From Chitinophagaceae bacterium (GTDB lineage Bacteria > Bacteroidota > Bacteroidia > Chitinophagales > Chitinophagaceae): DNA of 64,000 nt. Positions 36,392 to 45,275 of the stretch are shown here, piece after piece (positions within the stretch are counted from its first letter, which is position 1; every line of letters begins with the position of its first letter). The stretch is from contig JAIEMP010000011.1 of assembly GCA_019752045.1 (NCBI GenBank), positions 1-64,000 on the forward strand. Reading direction: 5' to 3'. A program made the position numbers and the translations under genes. The notes beneath the pieces are model-generated. The model was not told the origin of the DNA. It saw only the letters and a list, made by a program, of their open reading frames with translations, and made no database searches.

Positions 36392-37558
36392 ATGCAGCAA
36401 CAACAGATAAAACGTATTGCCATATTCGGATCTACCGGTTCAATCGGCACACAGGCGCTGGAAGTAATAGAAGCCAATCCTCATTTATTTGAAGTAGAAC
36501 TGTTAACAGCACACACCAATGATGAACTGTTGATTAAACAGGCATTGCAATTTAAACCCAATGCAGTAGTTATTGTTGATGAAAAGAAGTACGAAAAAGT
36601 AAAACAGGCTTTATCATCAACCGATGTAAAAGTATTTACAGGGGAGCAGTCATTAGAAGAAGTAGCAGCCTTTGACACCTATGATATGATGCTGGCTGCT
36701 ATTGTTGGTTTTGCCGGCTTAAAGCCTACGCTTAAAGCCATTGAACATAAAAAAGCCATTGCTCTTGCCAATAAAGAAACACTGGTGGTTGCAGGAGACA
36801 TTGTAATGCAGAAAGCTGTTGAGAACCGAGTGCCCATTATTCCTGTTGACAGTGAGCACTCGGCCATCTTTCAATGCCTTGTTGGTGAGGCAAGAAATAA
36901 AATAGAGAAAATAATTCTTACTGCAAGTGGTGGACCGTTTCGTGGGAAAAAGCCAAACTTTCTGGTGAATGTAAAAAGAGACCACGCACTCCAGCATCCC
37001 AACTGGAGCATGGGCGCAAAAATCACCATTGATTCTGCCACATTAATGAATAAAGGTTTGGAAATGATTGAAGCCAAATGGTTGTTTAATCTTGCCCCTG
37101 ATCAGGTACAGGTAGTAATACATCCGCAAAGTATTATTCACAGTATGGTGCAGTTTGAAGATGGAAGCATAAAAGCACAAATGGGATTACCCGATATGAA
37201 ACTGCCCATTCAATATGCCATGGCTTTTCCGCAACGCATACCCAATCAGTTTCCCCGATGTGATTTTAAAAAAATCAGCACGCTCAATTTTGAAGAGCCT
37301 GATCTTAAAACCTTCCGCAATCTTGCATTAGCCATCGACGCATTGAATAAAGGTGGAAATTTACCCTGTATTATGAATGCAGCTAATGAGATAGCTGTTT
37401 GGGCTTTTCTGCGAAACAGGGTTGGTTTTTTAGATATGACCGACATCATTGAAAAAACAATGAATCATGTTCCGTTCATCGAAAAGCCTTCACTTGAAGA
37501 ATATTATGAAAGTGATGCAGAAGCAAGAAACTACACTGCATCATTGATTCAACTCTAA
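36392..37558 (+). CDS. dxr: 1-deoxy-D-xylulose 5-phosphate reductoisomerase
   Basis: A 388-residue enzyme of the non-mevalonate (MEP) isoprenoid pathway, converting DXP to MEP with NADPH. The N-terminal NADPH motif is FGSTGSIGTQAL; the metal and substrate residues lie in VDSEHSAIFQCL and TASGGPFRG; HPQSIIHSMVQFEDGS and the C-terminal helical domain complete the fold. Full length with no defects. It is followed after 92 bp by rseP, a frequent neighbour. Confidence 0.97.
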   Translation: MQQQQIKRIAIFGSTGSIGTQALEVIEANPHLFEVELLTAHTNDELLIKQALQFKPNAVVIVDEKKYEKVKQALSSTDVKVFTGEQSLEEVAAFDTYDMMLAAIVGFAGLKPTLKAIEHKKAIALANKETLVVAGDIVMQKAVENRVPIIPVDSEHSAIFQCLVGEARNKIEKIILTASGGPFRGKKPNFLVNVKRDHALQHPNWSMGAKITIDSATLMNKGLEMIEAKWLFNLAPDQVQVVIHPQSIIHSMVQFEDGSIKAQMGLPDMKLPIQYAMAFPQRIPNQFPRCDFKKISTLNFEEPDLKTFRNLALAIDALNKGGNLPCIMNAANEIAVWAFLRNRVGFLDMTDIIEKTMNHVPFIEKPSLEEYYESDAEARNYTASLIQL

Positions 37559-37650
37559 CTTTCATAAAAAATTGGCAACCCACTTCATTTTTTCAGCGAT
37601 ATTTGCAGGCTCAATATCTAAACTGAAAAACAACGAATAATTTATCAACT

Positions 37651-39021
37651 ATGTTAATAGCAATTGTCTGGGCAGATTTAGGAATAAAAGCGGCACAACT
37701 GATTTTGTCGCTGTCAATCCTGATCATCTTTCATGAATTTGGTCATTATATTACTGCCCGCTGGTTTAAATGCCGTGTTGAAAAATTTTATCTCTTCTTC
37801 GATCCATGGTTCTCATTGTTTAAAAAGAAAGTAGGTGAAACGGAATACGGAATTGGCTGGCTTCCTTTAGGTGGCTATGTAAAAATTTCAGGGATGATTG
37901 ATGAAAGCATGGATAAAGAAGCCATGAAATTGCCTGCACAGGATTGGGAATTTCGCAGCAAGCCCGCCTGGCAACGATTAATTATTATGATTGCAGGCGT
38001 AACCGTTAACGTGTTACTTGCTTTTGTTATTTATGCCATGATTTTATTTACATGGGGCGAAGATCGCATACCCATGAGCAGTTTAAAAGATGGTATCTGG
38101 ACACAGGATAAGCTCATGAACGAAATTGGATTGAATAACGGCGATAAAATTTTGCAGGTAAATGGCAAACCAATTGAGTATTTAGAAGATTTAAACCTGA
38201 AAGTATTAACAGGTTCTGGTGGTAAAATTCTTATTGAGCGGAACGGTAAACAACAGGAAATAAATATTCCCGTTGAACTTGTAGGAAGATTGGTAGAAAG
38301 TAAACGTAAACGGGGGCTGCTGGCTTATCGCATTCCTTCCATTGTGGGTGAATATGATAAGAAAGATACAGCACTTGGAAAGCAGGCGGGTTTACAGCTA
38401 AATGATAAAATTATTGCCATTGATGGTAATGCAGTTGCTTTCTATGATGAAATGCCTGTGCTGTTGCAGAAAAAGAAAAATACAACTGCACAATTAACTG
38501 TATTACGCAAAACAGATACCATACAGCTTACTACAAAAGTGGATAAAGATGGCCGGGCAGGTATTCCGTTTCTGATGCAGGAACAGTATGCAGCAATGGG
38601 AATAATTAAAATTGAACACCAGAAGTATGGTTTCTTTGAATCGTTTCCTGCAGGTGTAAAGAAAACATTCCGTAAGCTGAGTGATTATATTGATCAGTTT
38701 AAATTGATTTTGAACCCAGATACTGAAGCCTACAAAGGCATCGGTGGATTTAAGTCAATGGGTTCTATTTTTCCTTCTGTTTGGGATTGGCAAAGTTTCT
38801 GGAATATCACCGCATTGTTCAGTATCATTCTTGCATTTATGAATCTGTTGCCAATACCTGCATTGGATGGCGGACATGTGTTGTTTACATTGATTGAAAT
38901 GATTACTGGACGCAAACCCAATGAAAAGTTCCTCGAGTATGCACAAATAGCCGGCATGATCATTTTATTTGGTCTGTTGATCTATGCAAACGGCAATGAT
39001 CTTTTTGGCTGGAACAGGTAA
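37651..39021 (+). CDS. rseP: RIP metalloprotease RseP (site-2 protease)
   Basis: A 456-residue intramembrane zinc protease. The N-terminal helix carries IIFHEFGHYITARWF with the HEXXH site (His28, Glu29, His32). Two PDZ domains lie at about 145-215 and 230-300. The third zinc ligand is in NLLPIPALDGGHVLF near the C-terminus, followed by the last membrane helix. Such proteases cleave anti-sigma factors and remnant signal peptides; FecR-type anti-sigma factors (one lies at 45939) are known RseP substrates in other bacteria. It ends just before a heptad repeat and a bidirectional terminator. Confidence 0.95.
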   Translation: MLIAIVWADLGIKAAQLILSLSILIIFHEFGHYITARWFKCRVEKFYLFFDPWFSLFKKKVGETEYGIGWLPLGGYVKISGMIDESMDKEAMKLPAQDWEFRSKPAWQRLIIMIAGVTVNVLLAFVIYAMILFTWGEDRIPMSSLKDGIWTQDKLMNEIGLNNGDKILQVNGKPIEYLEDLNLKVLTGSGGKILIERNGKQQEINIPVELVGRLVESKRKRGLLAYRIPSIVGEYDKKDTALGKQAGLQLNDKIIAIDGNAVAFYDEMPVLLQKKKNTTAQLTVLRKTDTIQLTTKVDKDGRAGIPFLMQEQYAAMGIIKIEHQKYGFFESFPAGVKKTFRKLSDYIDQFKLILNPDTEAYKGIGGFKSMGSIFPSVWDWQSFWNITALFSIILAFMNLLPIPALDGGHVLFTLIEMITGRKPNEKFLEYAQIAGMIILFGLLIYANGNDLFGWNR

Positions 39022-39023
39022 AG

Positions 39024-39058
39024 AATAATTGGTAATAGGAAATGTATAATTAAAAATG
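39024..39058 (+). repeat. Heptad tandem repeat after rseP
   Basis: Five 7-base units: AATAATT, GGTAATA, GGAAATG, TATAATT, AAAAATG. It begins two bases after the rseP stop and its last unit forms the start of the terminator stem. Confidence 0.5.
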
Positions 39059-39090
39059 AGAAAGGGCGAAATATCCTTTCTCATTTTTGT
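39052..39090. terminator. Bidirectional terminator between rseP and the MutS-like gene
   Basis: Perfect 14-bp stem AAAAATGAGAAAGG (39052-39065) and CCTTTCTCATTTTT (39075-39088). The A- and T-runs at its ends suit both convergent genes. Confidence 0.85.
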
Positions 39091-39114
39091 TTAGAAGTGT
39101 TCAGCTTAAGATTT

Positions 39115-39149
39115 GTAAATCATCCATCATAAATCAGACATCAGAAATT
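39115..39149 (+). repeat. Heptad tandem repeat before the MutS-like stop
   Basis: Five 7-base units, four of them ending ATC: GTAAATC, ATCCATC, ATAAATC, AGACATC, AGAAATT. The tract ends four bases from the stop codon of the convergent MutS-like gene. Confidence 0.55.
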
Positions 39150-39153
39150 CCCT

Positions 39154-40956
39154 TTACAGTTCGATGCCAATCTTCCTCATCAAGATGGAAGCATTCATGC
39201 TTTGGCAAATGCCTCTTTTTAATTGATAGTCGAAGAATAATTCATCTGCATTTACCTGCACATCGAAATGATAATTATGAATACCCGCAGGAAACTCGTT
39301 TGCAAGATTAGCCAGTTCCAGATCATGTGTTGCTAAGATGCCTGTTGCTTTGTGATGCAGTAATTGTTTGATCAATGCTTTTGATCCGGTATGCCGGTCG
39401 TTTGAGTTGGTGCCACGTAATATTTCATCGAGCAGAATAAAAACAGGCTCATTATTGTTTACTGCATCTATGATTTGTTTCAGCTTTTTCAACTCAGCAT
39501 AAAAAGTAGACGTGCTTTCTTCCAGATTATCTTTTATACGCATGCTGCTCATTACTTTTAACGGCGTAACGGTTAATTTCTTTGCACATACAGGTGAGCC
39601 CATTCCTGCCAATACCATATTTACACCTATACTTCGAAGGAAAGTGCTTTTACCGGCCATGTTTGAACCGGTGATGAGATTGATTTGTTCTTTACCTGTT
39701 GTAGAAAAATCATTCAGTACATTTTTTTGTTCATCAATCAACGGATGTCCTAACTGTTCTGCAATAAACAAAGGTTCGTCTGTTTTTAATTGAGGAAAAC
39801 TCCAGTGAGGATGATTGAATGCAAGTGTGGCAATACTGTTCAGCGCTTCCAGTTGAGCCAATGCATCAAACCAATGATTGATCTGTTGATTGTTTTTTTG
39901 TTTCCATTTTTCTAATTGTAGCACTTGCTGCAAATCCCATAACAGAAAAATATTCAATGGAATAAATACAACAGGATTTAACCGGTAATCAAAACGGTTG
40001 AAAATATTTTTCAGTTGTAAAATCTGCAGGGATGCTTTGTTTGAACCTGAATGGAATTGATGTTTCAGTTCAACCAGCAACGGGTCTTTAAATTCGGCCT
40101 GTTCAATACAGGCAATACTGTTTGAAAGTACTTCCATTTGCCCGGTGATCTTATTCAGCTTACGATAAAGTGGAACAATCATTCGGGTTATAGCAAAAGC
40201 AATCAATGTAAATACAAGCAACGCTTGAAGAAAACGCTGATAAGTAATTATATCAAACATAAAACCGATCAATGTGCCGGTTGCAATCACCGGGAAAATA
40301 AAACGGATCAGGTGCCATATTTTTTTATCAATGAACTGATTGTTTTCTTTCAGCCATTCTTCCATTTTCTTTTCTGTAGTAATAGTAATGGTGGACGAAG
40401 AACCATGCGCCTGCAGTTCTTGCCGCCAATTGGTTTGTTGCATTAATTCTTTTGCTGCATGTTGTCGGGCTTGTATGATTTGTGGTGAAGATGGCGCCGA
40501 CAGCCAATCAGCAAGTAATTGATTCCCTTGTTGTGAATAGGTTCTGTTGATATATTGATATAGCGAAGCCCGGCCGAAAATATCCAGATCACCTGCGTAA
40601 GGATGTTCATCTTTATAAAATTCAGTACCATCTTTTTGATGTGTGTACTTGTGCTGCAGGTAAAGGATTTCCTGTTCATTAATGGCAATCAAACGTTCAT
40701 GATGATTGATGGCATCTTTGTTAGTCAAGTCTTTACGTACTGCATATAAAAAGATCGCCAGCCCAATGAAGAAAATAACTGCCGAAACAAAAATGTCGTA
40801 AGATGAAAACAGCCAGATGAACAATGCAGTTGTTACTAATATGCCAAATCTCGTAAAGCCAAGGAGCTGTTTGCGTTTCTGTAAATGATTCAGTTTGATA
40901 TTTAGATCGCTGATCCGCTGTTTGTAAGATGATTCCGGTTTAATCGTTTCTGCCAT
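39154..40956 (-). CDS. Membrane-anchored MutS-like ATPase
   Basis: A 600-residue protein with the MutS ATPase domain but no mismatch-binding or connector domain. Hydrophobic pairs at about 33-75 and 215-265 predict four membrane helices. The C-terminal third has Walker A ITGSNMAGKSTFLRSIG (near residue 430), a KDNLEESTSTFYAELKKL segment like the MutS dimer motif, Walker B FILLDEILRGTNSNDR (near 505) and the ATHDLEL switch. The helical core (about 100-215 and 265-425) resembles the MutS lever and clamp. These paralogues are common in Bacteroidota and have no known role. The ATPase would face the cytoplasm at the membrane. Confidence 0.88.
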   Translation of the reverse strand: MAETIKPESSYKQRISDLNIKLNHLQKRKQLLGFTRFGILVTTALFIWLFSSYDIFVSAVIFFIGLAIFLYAVRKDLTNKDAINHHERLIAINEQEILYLQHKYTHQKDGTEFYKDEHPYAGDLDIFGRASLYQYINRTYSQQGNQLLADWLSAPSSPQIIQARQHAAKELMQQTNWRQELQAHGSSSTITITTEKKMEEWLKENNQFIDKKIWHLIRFIFPVIATGTLIGFMFDIITYQRFLQALLVFTLIAFAITRMIVPLYRKLNKITGQMEVLSNSIACIEQAEFKDPLLVELKHQFHSGSNKASLQILQLKNIFNRFDYRLNPVVFIPLNIFLLWDLQQVLQLEKWKQKNNQQINHWFDALAQLEALNSIATLAFNHPHWSFPQLKTDEPLFIAEQLGHPLIDEQKNVLNDFSTTGKEQINLITGSNMAGKSTFLRSIGVNMVLAGMGSPVCAKKLTVTPLKVMSSMRIKDNLEESTSTFYAELKKLKQIIDAVNNNEPVFILLDEILRGTNSNDRHTGSKALIKQLLHHKATGILATHDLELANLANEFPAGIHNYHFDVQVNADELFFDYQLKRGICQSMNASILMRKIGIEL

Positions 40957-41055
40957 GCTGTAAAACTAAGAAAGAATGCAGGACTGTTTTCTTTTAGAAT
41001 TTTATCATGTATAACCCACCCCTTTAAGTTATTTTGATTTTTTATTATTCCTCTA

Positions 41056-41071
41056 CCCCTCCCGGGAGGGG
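41056..41071. repeat. GC-rich perfect palindrome
   Basis: CCCCTCCCGGGAGGGG is self-complementary over all 16 bases, in an AT-rich gap between the MutS-like gene and ssrA. It could be an extragenic repeat or a protein-binding site. The rest of 40957-41177 shows nothing else. Confidence 0.5.
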
Positions 41072-41177
41072 ATAAACAGTCTGATTGTTTACCAATTAAT
41101 ACTCTGGGTAATTATAGATTCAAGTGGAGCTATTGTTTTTATCAAACGAAATAAACGTATTTTTGTTGTCCGCATCT

Positions 41178-41212
41178 ACTTTGTACTTTTCACTTTGTAC
41201 TTCGTACTTGCT
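41178..41212 (+). repeat. Heptad tandem repeat upstream of ssrA
   Basis: Five 7-base units all beginning ACTT: ACTTTGT, ACTTTTC, ACTTTGT, ACTTCGT, ACTTGCT. The tract ends three bases before the tmRNA 5' end, so it occupies the promoter region. Its TACTTnn steps resemble partial TAnnTTTG boxes. Confidence 0.6.
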
Positions 41213-41215
41213 TCC

Positions 41216-41585
41216 GGGGCTGCCTGGTTTTGACAGCATAGATCTTTGAAGGTGTAAGCATGCAGTGCGTTGGATAATTAGCACTTTAATCTGAATATTC
41301 AAAAACTCAAATGGCAATACACAGTATGCCATGGCCGCTTAATCAGTGATTAAGTAGTCATTAGGGCCGCCGAACAGGTTGATCTGTTACCAGGTTCCGC
41401 CGCCGACTCAAACACAAAACAGGTTGCTGTAACAGAAGGCTGTGACTGTTGCAAAAGACTATTCAGCTAAGTATTGCGTTGGTATGTTCATGTCCTGCGC
41501 AGTGCCGACAACCAATCATGAAATAAGCATGTAGAAAGCTTTTGGCGAATATGTTTGGACAGCGGTTCGAATCCGCTCAGCTCCA
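41216..41585 (+). ncRNA. ssrA: Transfer-messenger RNA (tmRNA)
   Basis: A 370-base tmRNA that rescues stalled ribosomes. The tRNA-like ends are clear: 5' GGGGCTG pairs with CAGCTCC (41578-41584), followed by discriminator A; CCA is not encoded (ACT follows). The T arm GGTTCGAATCC is at the 3' side, and TGCCTGGTTTTGACAGC follows the 5' stem. The open frame 41313-41342 encodes the tag GNTQYAMAA followed by TAA. The Gly resume codon and YAMAA end fit Bacteroidota tags. A terminator follows. Confidence 0.97.
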
Positions 41586-41588
41586 CTG

Positions 41589-41618
41589 AAGGCAGTCTTT
41601 AAGGCTGCCTTTTTTTAT
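41589..41618 (+). terminator. Terminator of ssrA
   Basis: AAGGCAG (41589-41595) and CTGCCTT (41605-41611) form a 7-bp stem followed by a run of T residues. Confidence 0.85.
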
Positions 41619-41679
41619 AATTATATATTCATCGCTTTTTGTTTTTCCAATAGCTTTACGCTTTAAATAAAACTGATGT

Positions 41680-44600
41680 ATGATGATCTTTCGGAAACTC
41701 CTGCAACTATTTATTTGTTTGATTCCTGTTATGACCATGTTTGCACAACGCAAGCAAATCAACATTGATCAGAACTGGAAATTTGCTTTTGGTCATGCGG
41801 CCAGTCCCGAAAAAGATTTCAACTACAGCATTAAAACCATCTTATCAAAATCAGGTGGAGCAGCAGGCACAGCCATTGATGCGAAGTTTAACGACAGTAG
41901 TTGGCGCACACTCAATCTGCCACATGATTGGGCAGTTGAATTACCATTTACTCATGTAGATAATTTTGATGTTGAAAGTCATGGTTATAAACCCGTAGGT
42001 GGTTTGTTTCCTGCAACCAGCATCGGTTGGTATCGTAAACATTTTACAGTTGCAAAGGCAGATTCAGGTCGTCGTTTTCAATTACAGTTCGATGGAATTT
42101 TCCGTGATGCCAATGTGTGGATCAACGGATTTTATCTCGGCAATAATAAGAGTGGTTATGTAGGTGTGAGTTATGATGTAACTGATTTTATCAATTATGA
42201 TCGTAACAACGTCATTACTGTTCGGGTAGATGCAACACAGTACGAAGGTTGGTTTTATGAAGGTGCAGGCATCTATCGTCATGTATGGCTCAACAGTTAT
42301 CCCAACACACATATTGCAACTGATGGAGTGTTTGCTTATGCGAATATCAACGGAAACAAAGCAACGCTGAATGTTGAAACAACAGTGGTTAATGAATATA
42401 CTGCTGCCGGTAATTATTCCATCAATACTTATTTAACGGATCGAGCTGGTGTAAAGATTAGTGCTGCAAAAGAAACCGCAGTCGTCATTAATACAAATGA
42501 AGAGAAAACAATCAAACAGATTATTTCTGTTGCAAGTCCAACACTCTGGTCTTTAGAAAATCCTTATCTCTATCGTGTAGTAGTGGAGTTAAAACAGAAC
42601 GGAGTTATTGTTGATAGTAAGAAACTGCGTTTTGGTTTCCGAACCATTGAAATTAAACCCAACGGTGTTTTCTTAAACGGAAAATACATAAAAATACTTG
42701 GCACAAATAATCACCAGGATCATGCAGGTGTTGGAAGTGCATTGCCTGATTATTTGCAATACTACCGCATTGGTTTGTTGAAAGAGTTCGGTTCAAATGC
42801 ATATCGAACAAGTCATAATGCGCCGACACCTGAGTTGTTGGATGCATGTGATAGTTTGGGTATGCTGGTAATGGATGAACAACGTTTGCTCAACAGTGGT
42901 GCTGAATACATGAATCAATTTGAACGTTTGGTAAAACGTGACCGTAGCCGTACATCTGTTTTTTTGTGGAGCATCGGTAACGAAGAAGGTTGGATTCATA
43001 CCACATCACATGGTAAACGCATAGCAGAAACATTCATCAGCAAATTAAAACAACTTGATCCTACACGAACTTCAACATACGCTGCTGATCTGGCGAATGT
43101 ATATAAAGGAGTGAACGAAGTAATTCCTGTCCGCAGTTTCAACTACCGTCAATTTGCAGTTGCAGATTATCATAAAGATCATCCCAATCAACCAATTCTC
43201 GGAACAGAGATGGGAAGTACCGTTACAACACGAGGTGAATGGGTAAAAGATTCTATTCGTGGATACTTACCCGATCAGGATATTACTGCACCATGGTGGG
43301 CAAGCCGTGCAGAAGAATGGTGGAAATTAGCTGCAACGAATGATTACTGGCTCGGTGGTTTTATCTGGACAGGTTTTGATTATCGTGGTGAACCAACACC
43401 TTTCAAGTGGCCGAACATCAATTCGCATTTTGGTATCATGGATGTGTGTGGCTTTCCAAAAAATATTTATTACTACTATCAAAGCTGGTGGACGGATAAA
43501 GATGTGCTGCACATTTCACCACATTGGAATCATCGTAACGAGTGGGGACAACCGAAAAAACAAATTGATGTGTGGGTGAACAGCAATGCAGATGATGTGG
43601 AGTTGTTCTTAAACGGAAAAAGTTTAGGTAAGAAAGATATGCCACGCAATGGTCACCTGCAATGGAAAGTAGAATTTGAACCGGGTAAGTTAGAAGCAGT
43701 TGCATTTAAAAAAGCCCGCCCGGATGACCCGGTCGGACGGGGACGGAAGCTTACATCAAAAGTTGAAACAACCGGCGTTCCTGTTGAAGTAGTCTTAACG
43801 CCTTACAAAACAACGATGCTGGCTGATGGTAAAGATGTAACCGTGATGAATGTAACTGTTGTTGATCGGGAAGGTCGTGAAGTGCCGGTTGCAGATAACC
43901 TCATCAAATTTAGAATAGAAGGCGAAGCTAAAATCATTGGTGTTGGCAATGGCGATCCCAGCAGTCATGAAGCAGATAAATGTGCAGATGGAATGTGGCA
44001 ACGCAGTTTGTTCAATGGTAAATGTCAGGTGATCATACAATCAGGAACGAAAGCAGGTATTTTTAAAGTAGAAGCAAGTGCTAATAGTTTATCAACCGGT
44101 TCAACCGATGTAATTATGGTTGCACCTGAAAAAGTAAATGCCATTACAATTGATGAAAAATACAAATTGAAAGGAGAAGCAGCAAAGCCAAGAGTTGTTG
44201 ATCAGATGATTGGTGCTGATATTTCTTTCTTACCTGAGTTGGAAGCAAGAGGCGTGAAGTTTTCCGATAAAGGCATAACAAAAGATGCTATTGAAATCAT
44301 CAAAGATCATGGCATCAACTATGTGCGTCTGCGCATCTTTCATGATCCTGCACAAGACAGCGGCTATTCGCCAAAGAAAGGTTTTTGCAATCTTAATTTT
44401 ACCAAACAGATGGCGAAGCGTGTAAAAGCTGCGGGTTTAAAACTCCTGCTCGATTTTCATTACAGCGATTACTGGGCCGATCCCGGTAAACAATTTAAAC
44501 CTGCTGCATGGAAAGGTCTTTCGTTTGAAGAGTTGAAGAAAGCTTTGTACGATTATACAAAGATGGTAATGGAAGAATTGAAAGCACAAGGCACAACGCC

Positions 44601-45117
44601 TGATATGGTGCAGGTAGGCAACGAGATCAATCATGGAATTGTTTGGCCCGATGGTAATGTGAGCAATATTGATCAACTGGCACAATTGCTTTGTGCAGGT
44701 ACAGCAGCAGTAAAAGCTGTTGAACCAAAAACACAAATGATGTTGCATGTAGCATTGGGTGGACAAAACAACGAATCCGTTTTCTTTATTGATAACATGA
44801 TTGCACGTGGTGTGCATTTTGATGTGATTGGTCAATCCTATTATCCCAAATGGCATGGCACATTAGCTGACCTGGAAAATAATCTCAACGATCTTGTTCG
44901 TCGTTACAACAAAGATGTGATTGTTGTAGAATACTCGGCATTGAAAGAAGAAGTAAATAAGATCGCATTTGGCTTACCTAATGGAAAAGGAAAGGGTACC
45001 TGTATCTGGGAGCCACTCAGTACATGGGAACAGTTTTTTGATAAAGATGGTAAATCGAATAATCTGTTACTGCTCTATGATGAAATGCAGAAGCGCTATT
45101 TAACGGGTAAAAAATAG
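41680..45117 (+). CDS. GH2 beta-galactosidase fused to GH53 endo-beta-1,4-galactanase
   Basis: A 1145-residue secreted enzyme with a signal peptide ending near MFAQ (residue 22). Residues ~25-830 are GH2: sugar-binding jelly roll, Ig-like domain, TIM barrel with acid/base Glu435 (WSIGNEEGW) and nucleophile Glu510 (GTEMGS), then Ig-like domains including one resembling DUF4982. Residues ~840-1140 form a GH53 barrel (MIGADISFLPELEARG) with Glu982 (VGNEINHG) and Glu1084 (VVEYSA). GH53 cuts beta-1,4-galactan and GH2 removes terminal galactose, so one chain could degrade pectic galactan to galactose. It is a single gene between the ssrA terminator and its own. A GC-rich hairpin sequence lies in the linker (43711-43746). 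Confidence 0.9.
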   Translation: MMIFRKLLQLFICLIPVMTMFAQRKQINIDQNWKFAFGHAASPEKDFNYSIKTILSKSGGAAGTAIDAKFNDSSWRTLNLPHDWAVELPFTHVDNFDVESHGYKPVGGLFPATSIGWYRKHFTVAKADSGRRFQLQFDGIFRDANVWINGFYLGNNKSGYVGVSYDVTDFINYDRNNVITVRVDATQYEGWFYEGAGIYRHVWLNSYPNTHIATDGVFAYANINGNKATLNVETTVVNEYTAAGNYSINTYLTDRAGVKISAAKETAVVINTNEEKTIKQIISVASPTLWSLENPYLYRVVVELKQNGVIVDSKKLRFGFRTIEIKPNGVFLNGKYIKILGTNNHQDHAGVGSALPDYLQYYRIGLLKEFGSNAYRTSHNAPTPELLDACDSLGMLVMDEQRLLNSGAEYMNQFERLVKRDRSRTSVFLWSIGNEEGWIHTTSHGKRIAETFISKLKQLDPTRTSTYAADLANVYKGVNEVIPVRSFNYRQFAVADYHKDHPNQPILGTEMGSTVTTRGEWVKDSIRGYLPDQDITAPWWASRAEEWWKLAATNDYWLGGFIWTGFDYRGEPTPFKWPNINSHFGIMDVCGFPKNIYYYYQSWWTDKDVLHISPHWNHRNEWGQPKKQIDVWVNSNADDVELFLNGKSLGKKDMPRNGHLQWKVEFEPGKLEAVAFKKARPDDPVGRGRKLTSKVETTGVPVEVVLTPYKTTMLADGKDVTVMNVTVVDREGREVPVADNLIKFRIEGEAKIIGVGNGDPSSHEADKCADGMWQRSLFNGKCQVIIQSGTKAGIFKVEASANSLSTGSTDVIMVAPEKVNAITIDEKYKLKGEAAKPRVVDQMIGADISFLPELEARGVKFSDKGITKDAIEIIKDHGINYVRLRIFHDPAQDSGYSPKKGFCNLNFTKQMAKRVKAAGLKLLLDFHYSDYWADPGKQFKPAAWKGLSFEELKKALYDYTKMVMEELKAQGTTPDMVQVGNEINHGIVWPDGNVSNIDQLAQLLCAGTAAVKAVEPKTQMMLHVALGGQNNESVFFIDNMIARGVHFDVIGQSYYPKWHGTLADLENNLNDLVRRYNKDVIVVEYSALKEEVNKIAFGLPNGKGKGTCIWEPLSTWEQFFDKDGKSNNLLLLYDEMQKRYLTGKK

Positions 45118-45153
45118 ATATTGTACACTGTGTTCAGCAAATAATTTTAGCTG

Positions 45154-45214
45154 AAAACCGGCTTGTTGCAGGAGGATCAGAGTTCCTCTTTCTTCAGCCG
45201 GTTTTGCTTTTAAA
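45154..45214 (+). terminator. Terminator after the GH2-GH53 gene
   Basis: Outer stem AAAACCGGCT (45154-45163) and AGCCGGTTTT (45196-45205) encloses a smaller GAGGA/TCCTC hairpin, with a T-rich end. It isolates the GH2-GH53 gene from the sigma factor. Confidence 0.75.
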
Positions 45215-45275
45215 AAAGCAATAGAGTTTTCTTTTTATCCACAATTAAAAAAATCAACTTGGCAAAGTCTCAAAA

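Noticed and set aside
39115-39149. Possible CRISPR array
   Set aside because: Units are 7 bases without spacers, and no cas genes are nearby; it is a simple tandem repeat.
41120-41332. 70-codon minus-strand frame
   Set aside because: It overlaps the tmRNA and the heptad repeat; the RNA explains the conservation.
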